From: UBA2357 sp046295975
GTDB taxonomy: Bacteria > Pseudomonadota > Gammaproteobacteria > Burkholderiales > Rhodocyclaceae
NCBI GenBank assembly: GCA_046295975.1
Contig: JBKBMG010000020.1
Coordinates: 23,314-87,313, forward strand
Reading direction: 5' to 3'
DNA length: 64,000 bases
A program made the position numbers and the translations under genes. Positions 1 through 7,833 of this stretch are shown in pieces; positions within the stretch are counted from its first letter, which is position 1; each line of letters starts with the position of its first letter. The notes beneath the pieces were generated by a model. The model worked only from the letters and a program-made list of their open reading frames with translations, was not told the DNA's origin and did not search any database.

Positions 1-2
1 CG

Positions 3-209
3 GCGCCGCTGCTGGGCGCGGTGGGGGGCGAGGAGAGCGAGGAGTTCATCCGCCAGCTCGACCTGCTGGCGCGCACCTGGCCGCAGGTCTGGCGCGGCCA
101 GGTGGCGATGCCGGGCCACGACCACCTGAGTCTGTGCGAGGCCTTCGCCGACCCCGCCTCGGCGCTGTTTTCGACAGCACTGTCGTTGATTGAGGACGTG
201 CGTTCCTAG
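3..209 (+). CDS. Alpha/beta hydrolase, kynurenine formamidase-like, C-terminal end (partial)
   Basis: Only the last 68 residues are present; the reading frame runs off the left edge of the window. The stretch P-L-L-G-A-V-G-G-E-E-S-E-E-F resembles the C-terminal strand of small arylformamidase-like alpha/beta hydrolases, and G-H-D-H-L-S-L-C-E-A would carry the catalytic histidine just before the final helix. In the family this fold hydrolyses amide or ester bonds, with N-formylkynurenine as one substrate. The nucleophile and acidic residue are outside the window, so the substrate cannot be assigned. The stop codon is TAG at 207-209. Confidence 0.6.
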   Translation, partial: APLLGAVGGEESEEFIRQLDLLARTWPQVWRGQVAMPGHDHLSLCEAFADPASALFSTALSLIEDVRS

Positions 210-493
210 CAGTCTGTCGGACTTGAGGTTGATCTGCTGCGCCAGTGGGAGAAGCGGGCCGGCCTGCGCGGGGGCGCGCGAGCTCATCCGGCTGTCCGAT
301 TGTCGCGCCGCAACAACCGCTGGGCGGCGTGCTGGGGTGGCTTGAAACATTTCGTGCCAAATTGCTCACGATTTCGTTACGAAAAGGCCGCCCCGGTCGC
401 GCGACGTGCAGAAAATGGCGTCATCCGAAATATGCGCGGAATCGGTTTGCGGGTATATTCACGCCTCGAATCGGCTCGGCGGGACCCCCAGTG
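210..493. other. Intergenic stretch, no gene seen
   Basis: About 284 bases separate the hydrolase stop from the M48 peptidase start. It opens with the words AGTCTGTCGGACTTGA, and a near-identical AGTCTGTCGTACTTGA follows the folC stop at about 38131, so this is a short dispersed repeat placed just after stop codons. TATATT at 454-459 could be a -10 element but no convincing -35 lies upstream. I see no coding sequence that resembles a real protein here. Confidence 0.5.
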
Positions 494-1654
494 ATGAATA
501 CGACTGTTTCCAGTCTGCAGGCGCGGCGAGTCGCCCTCGCTGGATCGCTCACGCGCCGCGCCGTCGTCGGGCTGCTGTTGCTGGGCTCGCTCACCGCCAC
601 CTTGCTGGTGGCGTCGGTCATGCTGCTTCACAGCGGGCTGTCCGGCCTGTTGTCCGATCCTTCCCTGCATGCCTTCTTCGCCTTTGCCGTGGGCGCGCTG
701 TCCGGCTATGTCGGCGTGAAATGCCTGTCGTGGCTGGCGATTCCCGACGGGCTCCCCGAAGGGGTGTGTGTGCCGCGTGGCGCGGCGCGCTCCCTGCATC
801 GCAAGATCCGCCGCATGAGCAAGCGCTTCGGCGGCATCCGCGTGGATGCGGTCTGGGTCACCGGCGACATGAACGCCGCCGTGCTGCAGCGTCCGCGCTG
901 GGGCTTGGTCGGCCGCATGGAAACCCATTTGCTGATCGGCCTGCCGCTCACCCACAGTGTCTCGCCGCTGCAGCTGTCGGCCATTCTGGCCCACGAGTTC
1001 GCCCACCTTGCCACCCAGCGCAACGGCAGCGCCGCCTGGGCGCGGCATTTCCGCAGCTGGTGGTTCCGCGTGGTGGACCGCTTCGTGCGCGATGTGCCGT
1101 GCTGCGCCGGCTGGATCGATCACCTGACCGAATACGATGTGGTGCGCGGCGTGGAGTTGTCGCGGCTGGAAGAGTTCGAGGCCGACGAGATCGCCGCACG
1201 GCTGGTCGGCGCCGACCTGGTGGGCGAGGCGCTGATCGAGGTCGCGCTCAAGGAGCGCTTCCTGTTCGAAGACTACTGGTGCAAGGTGCTGGAGCAGAGC
1301 AGCAAGCGTGCGCGACCGCGATTCCGGCCCTATCGTGAAATGGGGCATGGCATGGTCGCGGGTTTCCGCCGACCCGCCGCCGACAGCGAGTCGCTGCGCG
1401 AGCTTTGCGAAACCCACGTGGCTGGACCGACCGCGCTCCATCCCTCGCTGATCGAACGACTCGGCGCGCTCGGCACCTCGCCGGCGGCGTCCCGGGAAGA
1501 AGACACCGACCAGAGCGCGGCCAGCCGCCACTTGTCGCCCTTGCTGTCCACGCTGTCGTGGGTTTTCGATCGTCAATGGTGGGTCACCGCCCGCAGTTCC
1601 TGGCGACGCACCCACAGGCGCGCCCGGCGCCATTCTCCGCTGGACAAAGGCTGA
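494..1654 (+). CDS. M48-family membrane zinc metallopeptidase
   Basis: This 386-residue protein has the HEXXH zinc signature as H-E-F-A-H within A-I-L-A-H-E-F-A-H-L, and a downstream E-E-F-E-A-D-E that supplies the third ligand, as in the Ste24/HtpX (M48) family. Two hydrophobic segments near residues 30-50 and 60-80 anchor it in the inner membrane, with the catalytic domain following. Family members cleave membrane or periplasmic proteins. The ATG at 494 is chosen because the sequence upstream in frame is low-quality arginine-rich translation and the Met precedes a normal N-terminus. The ribosome site is weak. It stands alone, followed by repeats. Confidence 0.8.
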   Translation: MNTTVSSLQARRVALAGSLTRRAVVGLLLLGSLTATLLVASVMLLHSGLSGLLSDPSLHAFFAFAVGALSGYVGVKCLSWLAIPDGLPEGVCVPRGAARSLHRKIRRMSKRFGGIRVDAVWVTGDMNAAVLQRPRWGLVGRMETHLLIGLPLTHSVSPLQLSAILAHEFAHLATQRNGSAAWARHFRSWWFRVVDRFVRDVPCCAGWIDHLTEYDVVRGVELSRLEEFEADEIAARLVGADLVGEALIEVALKERFLFEDYWCKVLEQSSKRARPRFRPYREMGHGMVAGFRRPAADSESLRELCETHVAGPTALHPSLIERLGALGTSPAASREEDTDQSAASRHLSPLLSTLSWVFDRQWWVTARSSWRRTHRRARRHSPLDKG

Positions 1655-1750
1655 CGCCGGCGCGCTGGCGGCCTGGCCTGTCAGAAGCAAACCGCAGCAA
1701 CATCCCACGGTTCGCCGTGAGCAAACCGCAGCATCACCCCACCGTTCTCC

Positions 1751-1902
1751 CTGAGAGCTTGTGAAGAAATCGTCGCGAGCAGGGCCGAGTGCAAGGCGCG
1801 AGCGAGCGAACGACGAGACATATCAGATAGATAGGCGAGGAGTGAGCGAGTGAGTAACGCAGCAATCGGTTCGCGCAGCAGATTTATTCACAGGCTCTGA
1901 GC
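1751..1902 (+). repeat. MITE-like 152 bp repeat, copy 1
   Basis: This non-coding element recurs in inverted orientation at 47465-47616 with only three mismatches that I could find. Its ends form an imperfect terminal inverted repeat: 1752-1771 against the complement of 1881-1900 match at 17 of 20 positions. Inside are short runs of GAGCGAGCGAACGACGAG and GAGTGAGCGAGTGAGT. It holds no open frame of note, so it looks like a non-autonomous miniature transposable element or a large palindromic REP. A target-site duplication is not evident. Confidence 0.75.
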
Positions 1903-1922
1903 AGACGCCAGCGACAAGTGCT

Positions 1923-2095
1923 CCGCTCGCCCTGAGCGGCAGGCCCCGCCGCGGCGCGGTAGAGCAGACGCAGGAAACGGGTACTCCGCTCGCCCTGAGC
2001 TTGTCGAAGGGCGTCTTCGGCAGTGCCCGGGAGGCGGGCTTCGACAGGCCCGTCCTGAGCAGCGCCGAAGGGCTCAGCCCGAACGGAAGTGGAGT
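1923..2095. repeat. REP-like composite repeat, left flank of the cobalamin block
   Basis: This segment carries several CGCCCTGAGCTTGTCGAAGG / CTTCGACAGG-type palindromic units typical of REP sequences. The part at about 1944-2055 reappears in inverted orientation at about 6671-6776 with few differences, so the btuF-cobD-cbiB-cobQ block lies between inverted copies. It could act as a transcription terminator after the convergent btuF, but no T-run follows a hairpin. Confidence 0.7.
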
Positions 2096-2113
2096 GCCTC
2101 GAGGCTGGTAGCG

Positions 2114-3115
2114 TTACGGCCGCCGGGCGCGGGCGGTTTCCAGAAACTCACACAATTGCGTGGCACCGTCGAGAATGCGCGGGGTATGGCGCTGGATCAG
2201 ATCGGGCGGCACGAAGAACAGGTTGTCGCGGGTGACCGCGGTCAGCTGCGGCCAGCGGCGCCATTCGTCCAGCCATTCCGGGCGTGCCTCGCCCATGCCG
2301 CTGGCGACGATGGCCTCGGGGTTGGCGGCGAGCACGCCTTCGGTGCCGATCTTGGGGGCGAGCGGGGCGAGGTCGCTGAATACGTTCTCGCCGCCGCACA
2401 GGCGGATCACGTCGGAAATCAGGTGTTCGCCGTTGATCGTCATCAGCGGCTGGTTCCAGATCTGATAGAACATCGGCACCGGCGGGCGGGCGGCATGTTG
2501 CGCGGCGAGCGCCGCGTGTCGCGCACGGAAGGCGTCGGCGGCGGCGCGTGCGGCTGGTTCGGTGCCGGCGAGCCGGCCCAGGGCCTCTATGGCGTCGGCT
2601 ACCGCCGCCAGGCTGCGCGGCTCGTTCAGATACACCGGAATGCCGAGCGCTTCGAGGCGGTCGAGATGGGCGTGGCGGTTGCCACTTTGCCAGGCGACGA
2701 TGAGGTCGGGCCGCAGTGAGGCGACCGCCTCCATGTCCACGTTCATGTAGCCGCCGACCTGGGGCAGACGGGTGGCGGCTTCCGGATAGTCACTGTAGGC
2801 GACGACGCCCACCACCTGGTCGCCCGCCCCGGCGGCGAACAGCAGTTCGGTGACGTGCGGCGCCAGGCTGACGATGCGCCGCGCTGGCGCCGGCAAGCGG
2901 ACTTCGCGGCCGGTTTCGTCGAGCAGCACGATGGCGGTGTCGCCGGGCGCGGTGGCGTGGTTGACGGTGCTGGCCGGGGGGGCGGCCGGGGCGCTGGCCG
3001 GCGCCTCCGAACGGGCGTGCAGCGAGAGCGGTGCGAGCGCGCAGGCGAGGCCAGTGAGGATGGCCAGCAGGCTGCGACGCGGCGGGGCGGCAAAGCCGGA
3101 TGGGGTGGCGTTCAT
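2114..3115 (-). CDS. btuF: Cobalamin ABC transporter periplasmic binding protein BtuF-like
   Basis: This 333-residue protein starts with a signal peptide (residues about 1-38, hydrophobic L-L-A-I-L-T-G-L-A-C-A-L-A) and then shows the BtuF/FepB helical-backbone fold: R-R-I-V-S-L-A-P-H-V-T-E-L-L-F-A-A-G-A-G-D, G-V-V-A-Y-S-D-Y-P and a second lobe with G-G-E-N-V-F. These proteins carry vitamin B12 or corrinoids to BtuCD; no BtuCD genes lie here. The open frame continues far upstream, but that extension is a shadow of cobD, so the ATG at 3115 is used; it overlaps the cobD stop by four bases (ATGA). Position in a corrin operon supports corrinoid rather than siderophore binding. Confidence 0.82.
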   Translation of the reverse strand: MNATPSGFAAPPRRSLLAILTGLACALAPLSLHARSEAPASAPAAPPASTVNHATAPGDTAIVLLDETGREVRLPAPARRIVSLAPHVTELLFAAGAGDQVVGVVAYSDYPEAATRLPQVGGYMNVDMEAVASLRPDLIVAWQSGNRHAHLDRLEALGIPVYLNEPRSLAAVADAIEALGRLAGTEPAARAAADAFRARHAALAAQHAARPPVPMFYQIWNQPLMTINGEHLISDVIRLCGGENVFSDLAPLAPKIGTEGVLAANPEAIVASGMGEARPEWLDEWRRWPQLTAVTRDNLFFVPPDLIQRHTPRILDGATQLCEFLETARARRP

Positions 3116-4113
3116 GGGTTGTCCTTGAGTAGCTCGAGCGTCGTGAGGGCGTCGGTGAGGCGCTGCCAGCCGGTCTCGTCGGCGGGCAGGCCGAAGCGCA
3201 GGCTGGGGGGCGTATCGAAGCGGCGCAACAGGATGCCGCGGCGGGCGAAATGGTCGAATACCGCGTCCGCCCGGGGGGTGATGACCCACTTGAACAACGC
3301 GGGTCCGCGCGCCGGGCCCAGCGGGCTGGCGCCGATCAGGCCGGCCAGACGAGCGTCGGCCTGCGCCAGTCGCTGGCGTGCTGCGGTCTGCCAGGCGCGA
3401 TCCTGAAGGGCGATGCGGGCGACGTGGCGGGCCGGGCCGGACAGTGTCCACGGCCCCAGTTGTTCGGCCAGCCGCCGACGCAACGAGGCCGGCGCGAAGA
3501 CGAAGCCCACGCGTGCGCCGGCCAGACCGAAGAACTTGCCCAGCGAGCGCAGCACCACCAGTCCGTCGCGCCCGGCGTCGGCCACCAGCCCGGCGCGGGG
3601 CTGGGTGTCCATGAAGGCCTCGTCTACCACCAGCCAGCCGCCCCGCCGCTGCAACCGGGCGTGCCAGTCGCGCAGCCGCGCGGCCTCCACCGTTTCGCCG
3701 CTGGGGTTGTTGGGGGTGACCAGCACCACCACGTCGGTGTCGTCGAGCGCGGCCTCCAGTGCGTCGGCGTTCGCATGCGCGCGCACCTGCCGCTCGCGCC
3801 AGGCGTGGGGGTGCTCGGCGTAGGTCGGCGTGAGCACGCCGATGCGGGTGCCGGGCAGCAGTGCCGGCAAGGCCTGGATGGCCGGTTGCGAGCCGGCTAC
3901 CGGTAGCAATTCGGTGCTGCCGTAGTAGTCCGCGGCCGCCTGTTCCAGGCCGTCGTCGGTTTCGGGCAGGCGCAGCCATGCGGCGGGTGGAATCGCTGGT
4001 ACCGGATAGCCGTCCGGATTGATGCCGGTGGACAGGTCCAGCCAGTCGCCGAGCGGAATGTCGTAGCGTTGTGCGGCCAGTCGCAGGCGGCCGCCATGTT
4101 CGAGCAGGGTGAT
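3112..4113 (-). CDS. cobD: Threonine-phosphate decarboxylase, class-I PLP enzyme (CobD/CobC)
   Basis: The enzyme makes (R)-1-amino-2-propanol phosphate for the cobalamin nucleotide loop. The aminotransferase fold is plain: W-L-D-L-S-T-G-I-N-P near the N-terminus, V-T-P-N-N-P-S-G, V-V-D-E-A-F and the PLP lysine in L-R-S-L-G-K-F-F-G-L-A-G. Length from the proposed start is 333 residues, normal for CobC. The start is odd: the strong AAGGAG at 4120-4125 (complement) sits six bases before an ATC codon at 4113, exactly where relatives begin with Met-x-L-L-E-H-G-G. No ATG, GTG or TTG lies nearby; the closest in-frame GTG codons are at 4182 and 4188, inside cbiB. ATC initiation is my inference. Confidence 0.85.
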   Translation of the reverse strand: MTLLEHGGRLRLAAQRYDIPLGDWLDLSTGINPDGYPVPAIPPAAWLRLPETDDGLEQAAADYYGSTELLPVAGSQPAIQALPALLPGTRIGVLTPTYAEHPHAWRERQVRAHANADALEAALDDTDVVVLVTPNNPSGETVEAARLRDWHARLQRRGGWLVVDEAFMDTQPRAGLVADAGRDGLVVLRSLGKFFGLAGARVGFVFAPASLRRRLAEQLGPWTLSGPARHVARIALQDRAWQTAARQRLAQADARLAGLIGASPLGPARGPALFKWVITPRADAVFDHFARRGILLRRFDTPPSLRFGLPADETGWQRLTDALTTLELLKDNP

Positions 4114-4130
4114 GGTGAGCTCCTTGTCGG

Positions 4131-5084
4131 TCAGCCCAACAGGCTGACGCTCAGGGTGGCAACAGCGGTCAGTGCGAGCCACAGCCACATGCCGTGGGTC
4201 ACCAGGCGCACGGCGCGGGTCACGCTGTCGGCGTCGGGCGGTGCGCCGCGGCCCAGGGCGGGGCGGTCCTCGACCCGGCCGTGGTAGATGGCGGGGCCGC
4301 CCAAGGCCACGGACAGACTGCCCGCGCCGGAGGCCATGACCGGCCCGGCGTTGGGGCTGTCCCAGGCGGGGGCCTGGCTGCGCCAGCAGGCGAGCGCCAG
4401 GCGGGTGCGGCCGAGCAGCGCATAGGTGAGGGCGGTGAGGCGCGCTGGCAGCCAGTTGAGCACGTCGTCCAGGCGGGCGGCGGCCCAGCCGAAACGCAGG
4501 TAGCGCGGCGTGCGATAGCCCCACATCGCGTCCAGCGTGTTGGCGAGCCGGAACAGCAGGGCGCCGGGGCCCCCCAGCAGGCAGAACCAGAAGAGTGTGC
4601 CGAACACCGCGTCGTTGCCGTTCTCGAGCACCGACTCGGTGGCGGCGCGGGCCACGCCTTCGGCGTCCAGGTGGGTGGTGTCGCGGCTGACGATCCAGCC
4701 GACGCGGGTGCGCGCGGCGTCGAGGTCGCCCGCGGCCAGCGGTTCGGCGACGGCGCGGGCGTGCTCGGCCAGACTGCAGGCGCCCAGCGCGAAGTACAGC
4801 AGGCCGATATCCACGATCCAGCCCAGCGCGGGATGCAGGCTGCGCAGCCAGAGTGCCGCAGCGACCCAGGGCATGACCGCGAGCAGCCACGCCAGCAGGC
4901 CCAGGCCGCGCCCGCCGTGTGGCGCGACGCGGCGCACGGCGGCCTCCAGCCAGGCGGCGTAGCGACCGAAGCCGACCAGCGGATGCCAGCGGCGCGGCTC
5001 GCCCAGCAGGCGGTCGAGCACGGTGCCGGCGGCGAGCTTCAGCGGCAGGGCGAGTGCAGCGAGTGCGGGATCGAGATACGCCAT
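4131..5084 (-). CDS. cbiB: Adenosylcobinamide-phosphate synthase, membrane protein CbiB
   Basis: This 317-residue polytopic protein matches CbiB/CobD: L-D-R-L-L-G-E-P-R-R-W-H-P-L-V-G-F-G near the N-terminus, several membrane helices (about residues 50-100 and 150-175), then R-D-T-T-H-L-D, E-S-V-L-E-N-G-N-D and the W-D-S-P-N-A-G-P-V-M-A motif. It joins the aminopropanol phosphate made by CobD to adenosylcobyric acid. It is the first gene of the leftward unit cbiB-cobD-btuF. Its promoter must lie in the 59 bp gap to the divergent cobQ, which is too short to hold a cobalamin riboswitch. Confidence 0.9.
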   Translation of the reverse strand: MAYLDPALAALALPLKLAAGTVLDRLLGEPRRWHPLVGFGRYAAWLEAAVRRVAPHGGRGLGLLAWLLAVMPWVAAALWLRSLHPALGWIVDIGLLYFALGACSLAEHARAVAEPLAAGDLDAARTRVGWIVSRDTTHLDAEGVARAATESVLENGNDAVFGTLFWFCLLGGPGALLFRLANTLDAMWGYRTPRYLRFGWAAARLDDVLNWLPARLTALTYALLGRTRLALACWRSQAPAWDSPNAGPVMASGAGSLSVALGGPAIYHGRVEDRPALGRGAPPDADSVTRAVRLVTHGMWLWLALTAVATLSVSLLG

Positions 5085-5143
5085 CGTCAGGGGATCGGTG
5101 ATAATCGCCGGCTTGGAATAGACACGACACGGGATTTTACGCG

Positions 5144-6661
5144 ATGCCGAATGCTGCCGCCCTGATGGTGCAGGGCACGACCTCCGATGCCGGCAAGAGT
5201 ACGCTGGTGGCCGGCCTCGCGCGGGTGCTGGCGCGACGCGGCATGCGCGTGGCGCCGTTCAAGCCGCAGAACATGGCCTTGAATTCCGCCGTGACCGCCG
5301 ACGGCGGCGAGATCGGCCGGGCCCAGGCGCTGCAGGCGCTGGCCGCGGGCGTCGCGACGCATACCGATTTCAACCCGGTGCTGCTGAAGCCGTCGTCCGA
5401 CGTGGGGGCGCAAGTCATCATCCACGGCAAGGCGGTGGCCAATCTGTCGGCGCGCGATTACCACCACTACAAGCCCACCGCGATGGCCGCGGTGATGGCG
5501 TCGTGGCAACGCCTGTGCGCCGCCTACGACTGCGTGCTGGTGGAGGGCGCGGGCAGCCCGGCGGAGATCAACCTGCGCGACCGCGACATCGCCAACATGG
5601 GCTTTGCCGAGGCCGCCGACGTGCCGGTGATTCTGGTCGCGGACATCGACAAGGGCGGGGTGTTCGCGCACCTGGTAGGGACGCTGGAGTTGTTGTCGCC
5701 GTCGGAGCAGGCGCGGGTGAAGGGCTTCGTGATCAACCGCTTTCGCGGTGACATCGGCTTGCTGGAACCCGGGCTGGCGTGGCTGGAGGCGCGCACCGGG
5801 CGCCCGGTGCTGGGCGTGTTGCCGTATCTGCACGGGCTTTTTCTCGACGCCGAGGATGCGATTGCCGACGCCCGGGCGGACAAGGCCGCGGCGCGGCTGC
5901 GGGTGGTGGCGCCGGTTTTTCCGCGTGTGTCCAACCACACCGATCTCGATCCGCTGCGCTTGCATCCGCAGGTGGATTTCCGCTGGATCGGCCCCGGACA
6001 GGCGATTCCGCCAGCGGATCTGGTGGTGTTGCCCGGTTCCAAGAGCGTGCAGGCCGACCTGGCATGGTTGCGCGCCCAGGGCTGGGAGGCGTACCTGCAG
6101 CGCCACCTGCGTTACGGCGGCAAGCTGTTCGGGATTTGCGGCGGGTTCCAGATGCTCGGTCAGGCGGTGGATGACCCTCATGGCGTCGAGGGCGCGCCTG
6201 GCGAGCGACCGGGCTTAGGCTGGCTGGACATGCGCACCACGCTGGCGCGCGACAAGCAACTGGTGAACGTGGCCGGGTGGCTGAGCCTGGGCGCGGCGCC
6301 GTTGCGGGGCTACGAGATCCACATGGGCGTGAGCAGCGGGCCCGCCCTGGCGCAGCCCTTGGTGACGCTGGACGATGGCCGCCATGATGGTGCGCGCTCC
6401 GCCGACGGGCAGGTGGCCGGAACCTATGTGCATGGCGTGCTGGACCACCCAGAGGCGCTGGCGGCGGTGCTGGCCTGGGCGGGCGCGGACGACATTGGCA
6501 CGGTGGACCTGGCGGCACGGCGCGAGGCCGATCTGGACCGCCTGGCGGACGCGGTCGAGTCGCACCTGGATCTCGAGCGTGTGTGTGTGGCGGCCGGGCT
6601 GGCTGGCGCGCCTTCCGTCCAGGGGGCGATGTCCAGGCCTACTCGAAGGCATAGTCGATAG
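5144..6661 (+). CDS. cobQ: Cobyric acid synthase (glutamine-hydrolysing) CobQ
   Basis: CobQ amidates adenosylcobyrinic a,c-diamide at four side chains using glutamine and ATP. The 505-residue protein has the N-terminal dethiobiotin-synthetase-like ATPase domain (V-Q-G-T-T-S-D-A-G-K-S-T-L, residues about 9-21; P-F-K-P-Q-N-M-A-L-N-S) and a C-terminal class-I amidotransferase domain with the nucleophile Cys in L-F-G-I-C-G-G-F-Q-M-L and the late histidine in T-Y-V-H-G-V-L-D. Length is normal. It is divergent from cbiB and ends just before the right-hand repeat. Confidence 0.95.
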   Translation: MPNAAALMVQGTTSDAGKSTLVAGLARVLARRGMRVAPFKPQNMALNSAVTADGGEIGRAQALQALAAGVATHTDFNPVLLKPSSDVGAQVIIHGKAVANLSARDYHHYKPTAMAAVMASWQRLCAAYDCVLVEGAGSPAEINLRDRDIANMGFAEAADVPVILVADIDKGGVFAHLVGTLELLSPSEQARVKGFVINRFRGDIGLLEPGLAWLEARTGRPVLGVLPYLHGLFLDAEDAIADARADKAAARLRVVAPVFPRVSNHTDLDPLRLHPQVDFRWIGPGQAIPPADLVVLPGSKSVQADLAWLRAQGWEAYLQRHLRYGGKLFGICGGFQMLGQAVDDPHGVEGAPGERPGLGWLDMRTTLARDKQLVNVAGWLSLGAAPLRGYEIHMGVSSGPALAQPLVTLDDGRHDGARSADGQVAGTYVHGVLDHPEALAAVLAWAGADDIGTVDLAARREADLDRLADAVESHLDLERVCVAAGLAGAPSVQGAMSRPTRRHSR

Positions 6662-6663
6662 GC

Positions 6664-6802
6664 GTCCTTGGGCAGGCTTGTCGAAGCCCGACGTCCGGCA
6701 CTGCCGAAGCCGCCCTTCGACAGGCTCAGGGCGAGCGGAGTACCCGTTTCCTGCGTCTGCTCTGCCGCGGCGGGGCTTGCTTTGCTCAGCCCCAACGGTG
6801 AG
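6664..6802. repeat. REP-like composite repeat, right flank of the cobalamin block
   Basis: This holds the words CTTGTCGAAGCCCG and CCCTTCGACAGGCTCAGGGC, and from about 6671 to 6776 it is the inverted counterpart of 1944-2055, including the shared segment CCCGTTTCCTGCGTCTGCTC. The tail GCGGCGGGGCTTGCTTTGCT is also shared with the repeat near 47040. It lies between two convergent genes, cobQ and the crotonase gene. Confidence 0.7.
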
Positions 6803-6831
6803 GAATGAATCGGAGCTCCGCCAACGGCCGG

Positions 6832-7611
6832 TCAGCGTCCCTTGAACAGGGGTTTGCGCTTGTTCAGAAAGGCGTCCAGGCCCTCGCGGTAGTCGTCGGT
6901 GGCGAGGAAGTCGAAGGCGGCGCGCTTCTCGGACTCGGACAGTGGCTCGGCGCGGGTCAGGCGGCGTACCCATTGCTTGTGCCAGCGCGCCACCAGCGGT
7001 GCGCCGGTGGCGATGCGGGTGGCGGTGGCGCGGGCTTCGTCCATCACCGCTTCGTCGTCCACCACGCGGGTCAGCAGACCTTTCTGCAGCGCCTCGTGCG
7101 CCGGCAGGATACGCCCCTCGAGCAGGATTTCGAGCAGCACCGCGGGGCCCACCAGTTCCAGCAGTCCGGCCATTTCACCCGGGTACATGGAGAAGCCGAG
7201 CTTGTTGATCGGTGCGCCAAAGCGCGCCGACTCAGCGGCGATGCGCAGGTCGCAGCAGCCGGCAATCTCCAGCCCGCCGCCGATGCAGGCGCCGCGGATG
7301 GCGGCCACGGTGGGAATAGGGCAGGCGCGGATGGCGTCGAGCGCGCGTGCGACGAGTTCGTCGTGGTAGTGCAGGGCGTCGTCCACGGTGGCGCGTACGG
7401 TGAGGAATTCCTCGATGTCGCCGCCGGCGGCAAAGGCCTCGCCAGCGCCGGTGAGAATGACGCAGCGCAGGCTGTCGTCGGCATGGATGCGCGCCATCGC
7501 CTCGCGCAGCTGCACCCACATGGCAGCATTGATGGCGTTCAGCCGGCCGGGGTTGGAGAGGGTGAGGAAGGCGACGTCGGCGTCGCGCTGGAAGAGAATC
7601 TCGCCGCTCAT
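6832..7611 (-). CDS. Enoyl-CoA hydratase/isomerase (crotonase) family protein
   Basis: The 259-residue protein shows the crotonase core: L-S-N-P-G-R-L-N-A-I-N, the CoA/oxyanion loop G-E-A-F-A-A-G-G-D-I-E-E-F and A-A-I-R-G-A-C-I-G-G-G-L-E-I-A. In classic hydratases two glutamates stand in P-E-x-x-x-G and G-T/G-Q-R-L; here the matching region reads P-I-N-K-L-G-F-S-M-Y-P-G-E-M-A-G, so the catalytic acids are not in the textbook places. It may be a specialised crotonase rather than a hydratase. The ATG at 7611 has GGAGG-like bases upstream. A strong inverted repeat 29 bp upstream suggests dedicated repression. Confidence 0.8.
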   Translation of the reverse strand: MSGEILFQRDADVAFLTLSNPGRLNAINAAMWVQLREAMARIHADDSLRCVILTGAGEAFAAGGDIEEFLTVRATVDDALHYHDELVARALDAIRACPIPTVAAIRGACIGGGLEIAGCCDLRIAAESARFGAPINKLGFSMYPGEMAGLLELVGPAVLLEILLEGRILPAHEALQKGLLTRVVDDEAVMDEARATATRIATGAPLVARWHKQWVRRLTRAEPLSESEKRAAFDFLATDDYREGLDAFLNKRKPLFKGR

Positions 7612-7639
7612 GGAGGTCGTTTGGGGTGGAGGACATGGC

Positions 7640-7657
7640 CCATACCGTATGGTATGG
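7640..7657. promoter_or_regulatory. Inverted repeat upstream of the crotonase gene, probable operator
   Basis: CCATACC-GTAT-GGTATGG is a perfect 7 bp inverted repeat with a 4 bp centre, lying between the crotonase start (7611) and a TATGAT -10-like word on the same strand at about 7669-7674. Such palindromes are typical of TetR-family operators on acyl-CoA genes. No TetR gene lies beside it, so the regulator is unknown. Confidence 0.55.
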
Positions 7658-7833
7658 AGTGGGGATCATAGCGCATCGGCGCCGCGGCACGGCAGTGATA
7701 GACTGTCGCGCCGCCCGGATGACATGGTGTCTGTCTGAGCGGCCTTGAAAGGCGTGGCTTTGCGCTTGCGCCTGAACGCCCCCCGCTGCGTTGTGGAATG
7801 CTTCACAACCTCCAGGGCGGCAAGGAGTTACCC

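Noticed and set aside
2114..3979. Single 621-residue open frame covering btuF and more
   Set aside because: The upstream part is Arg/Pro-rich shadow translation of cobD; BtuF begins with a signal peptide at 3115.
5085..5143. Cobalamin riboswitch controlling the cob genes
   Set aside because: The divergent gap is only 59 bp and I see no B12-box-like sequence there.
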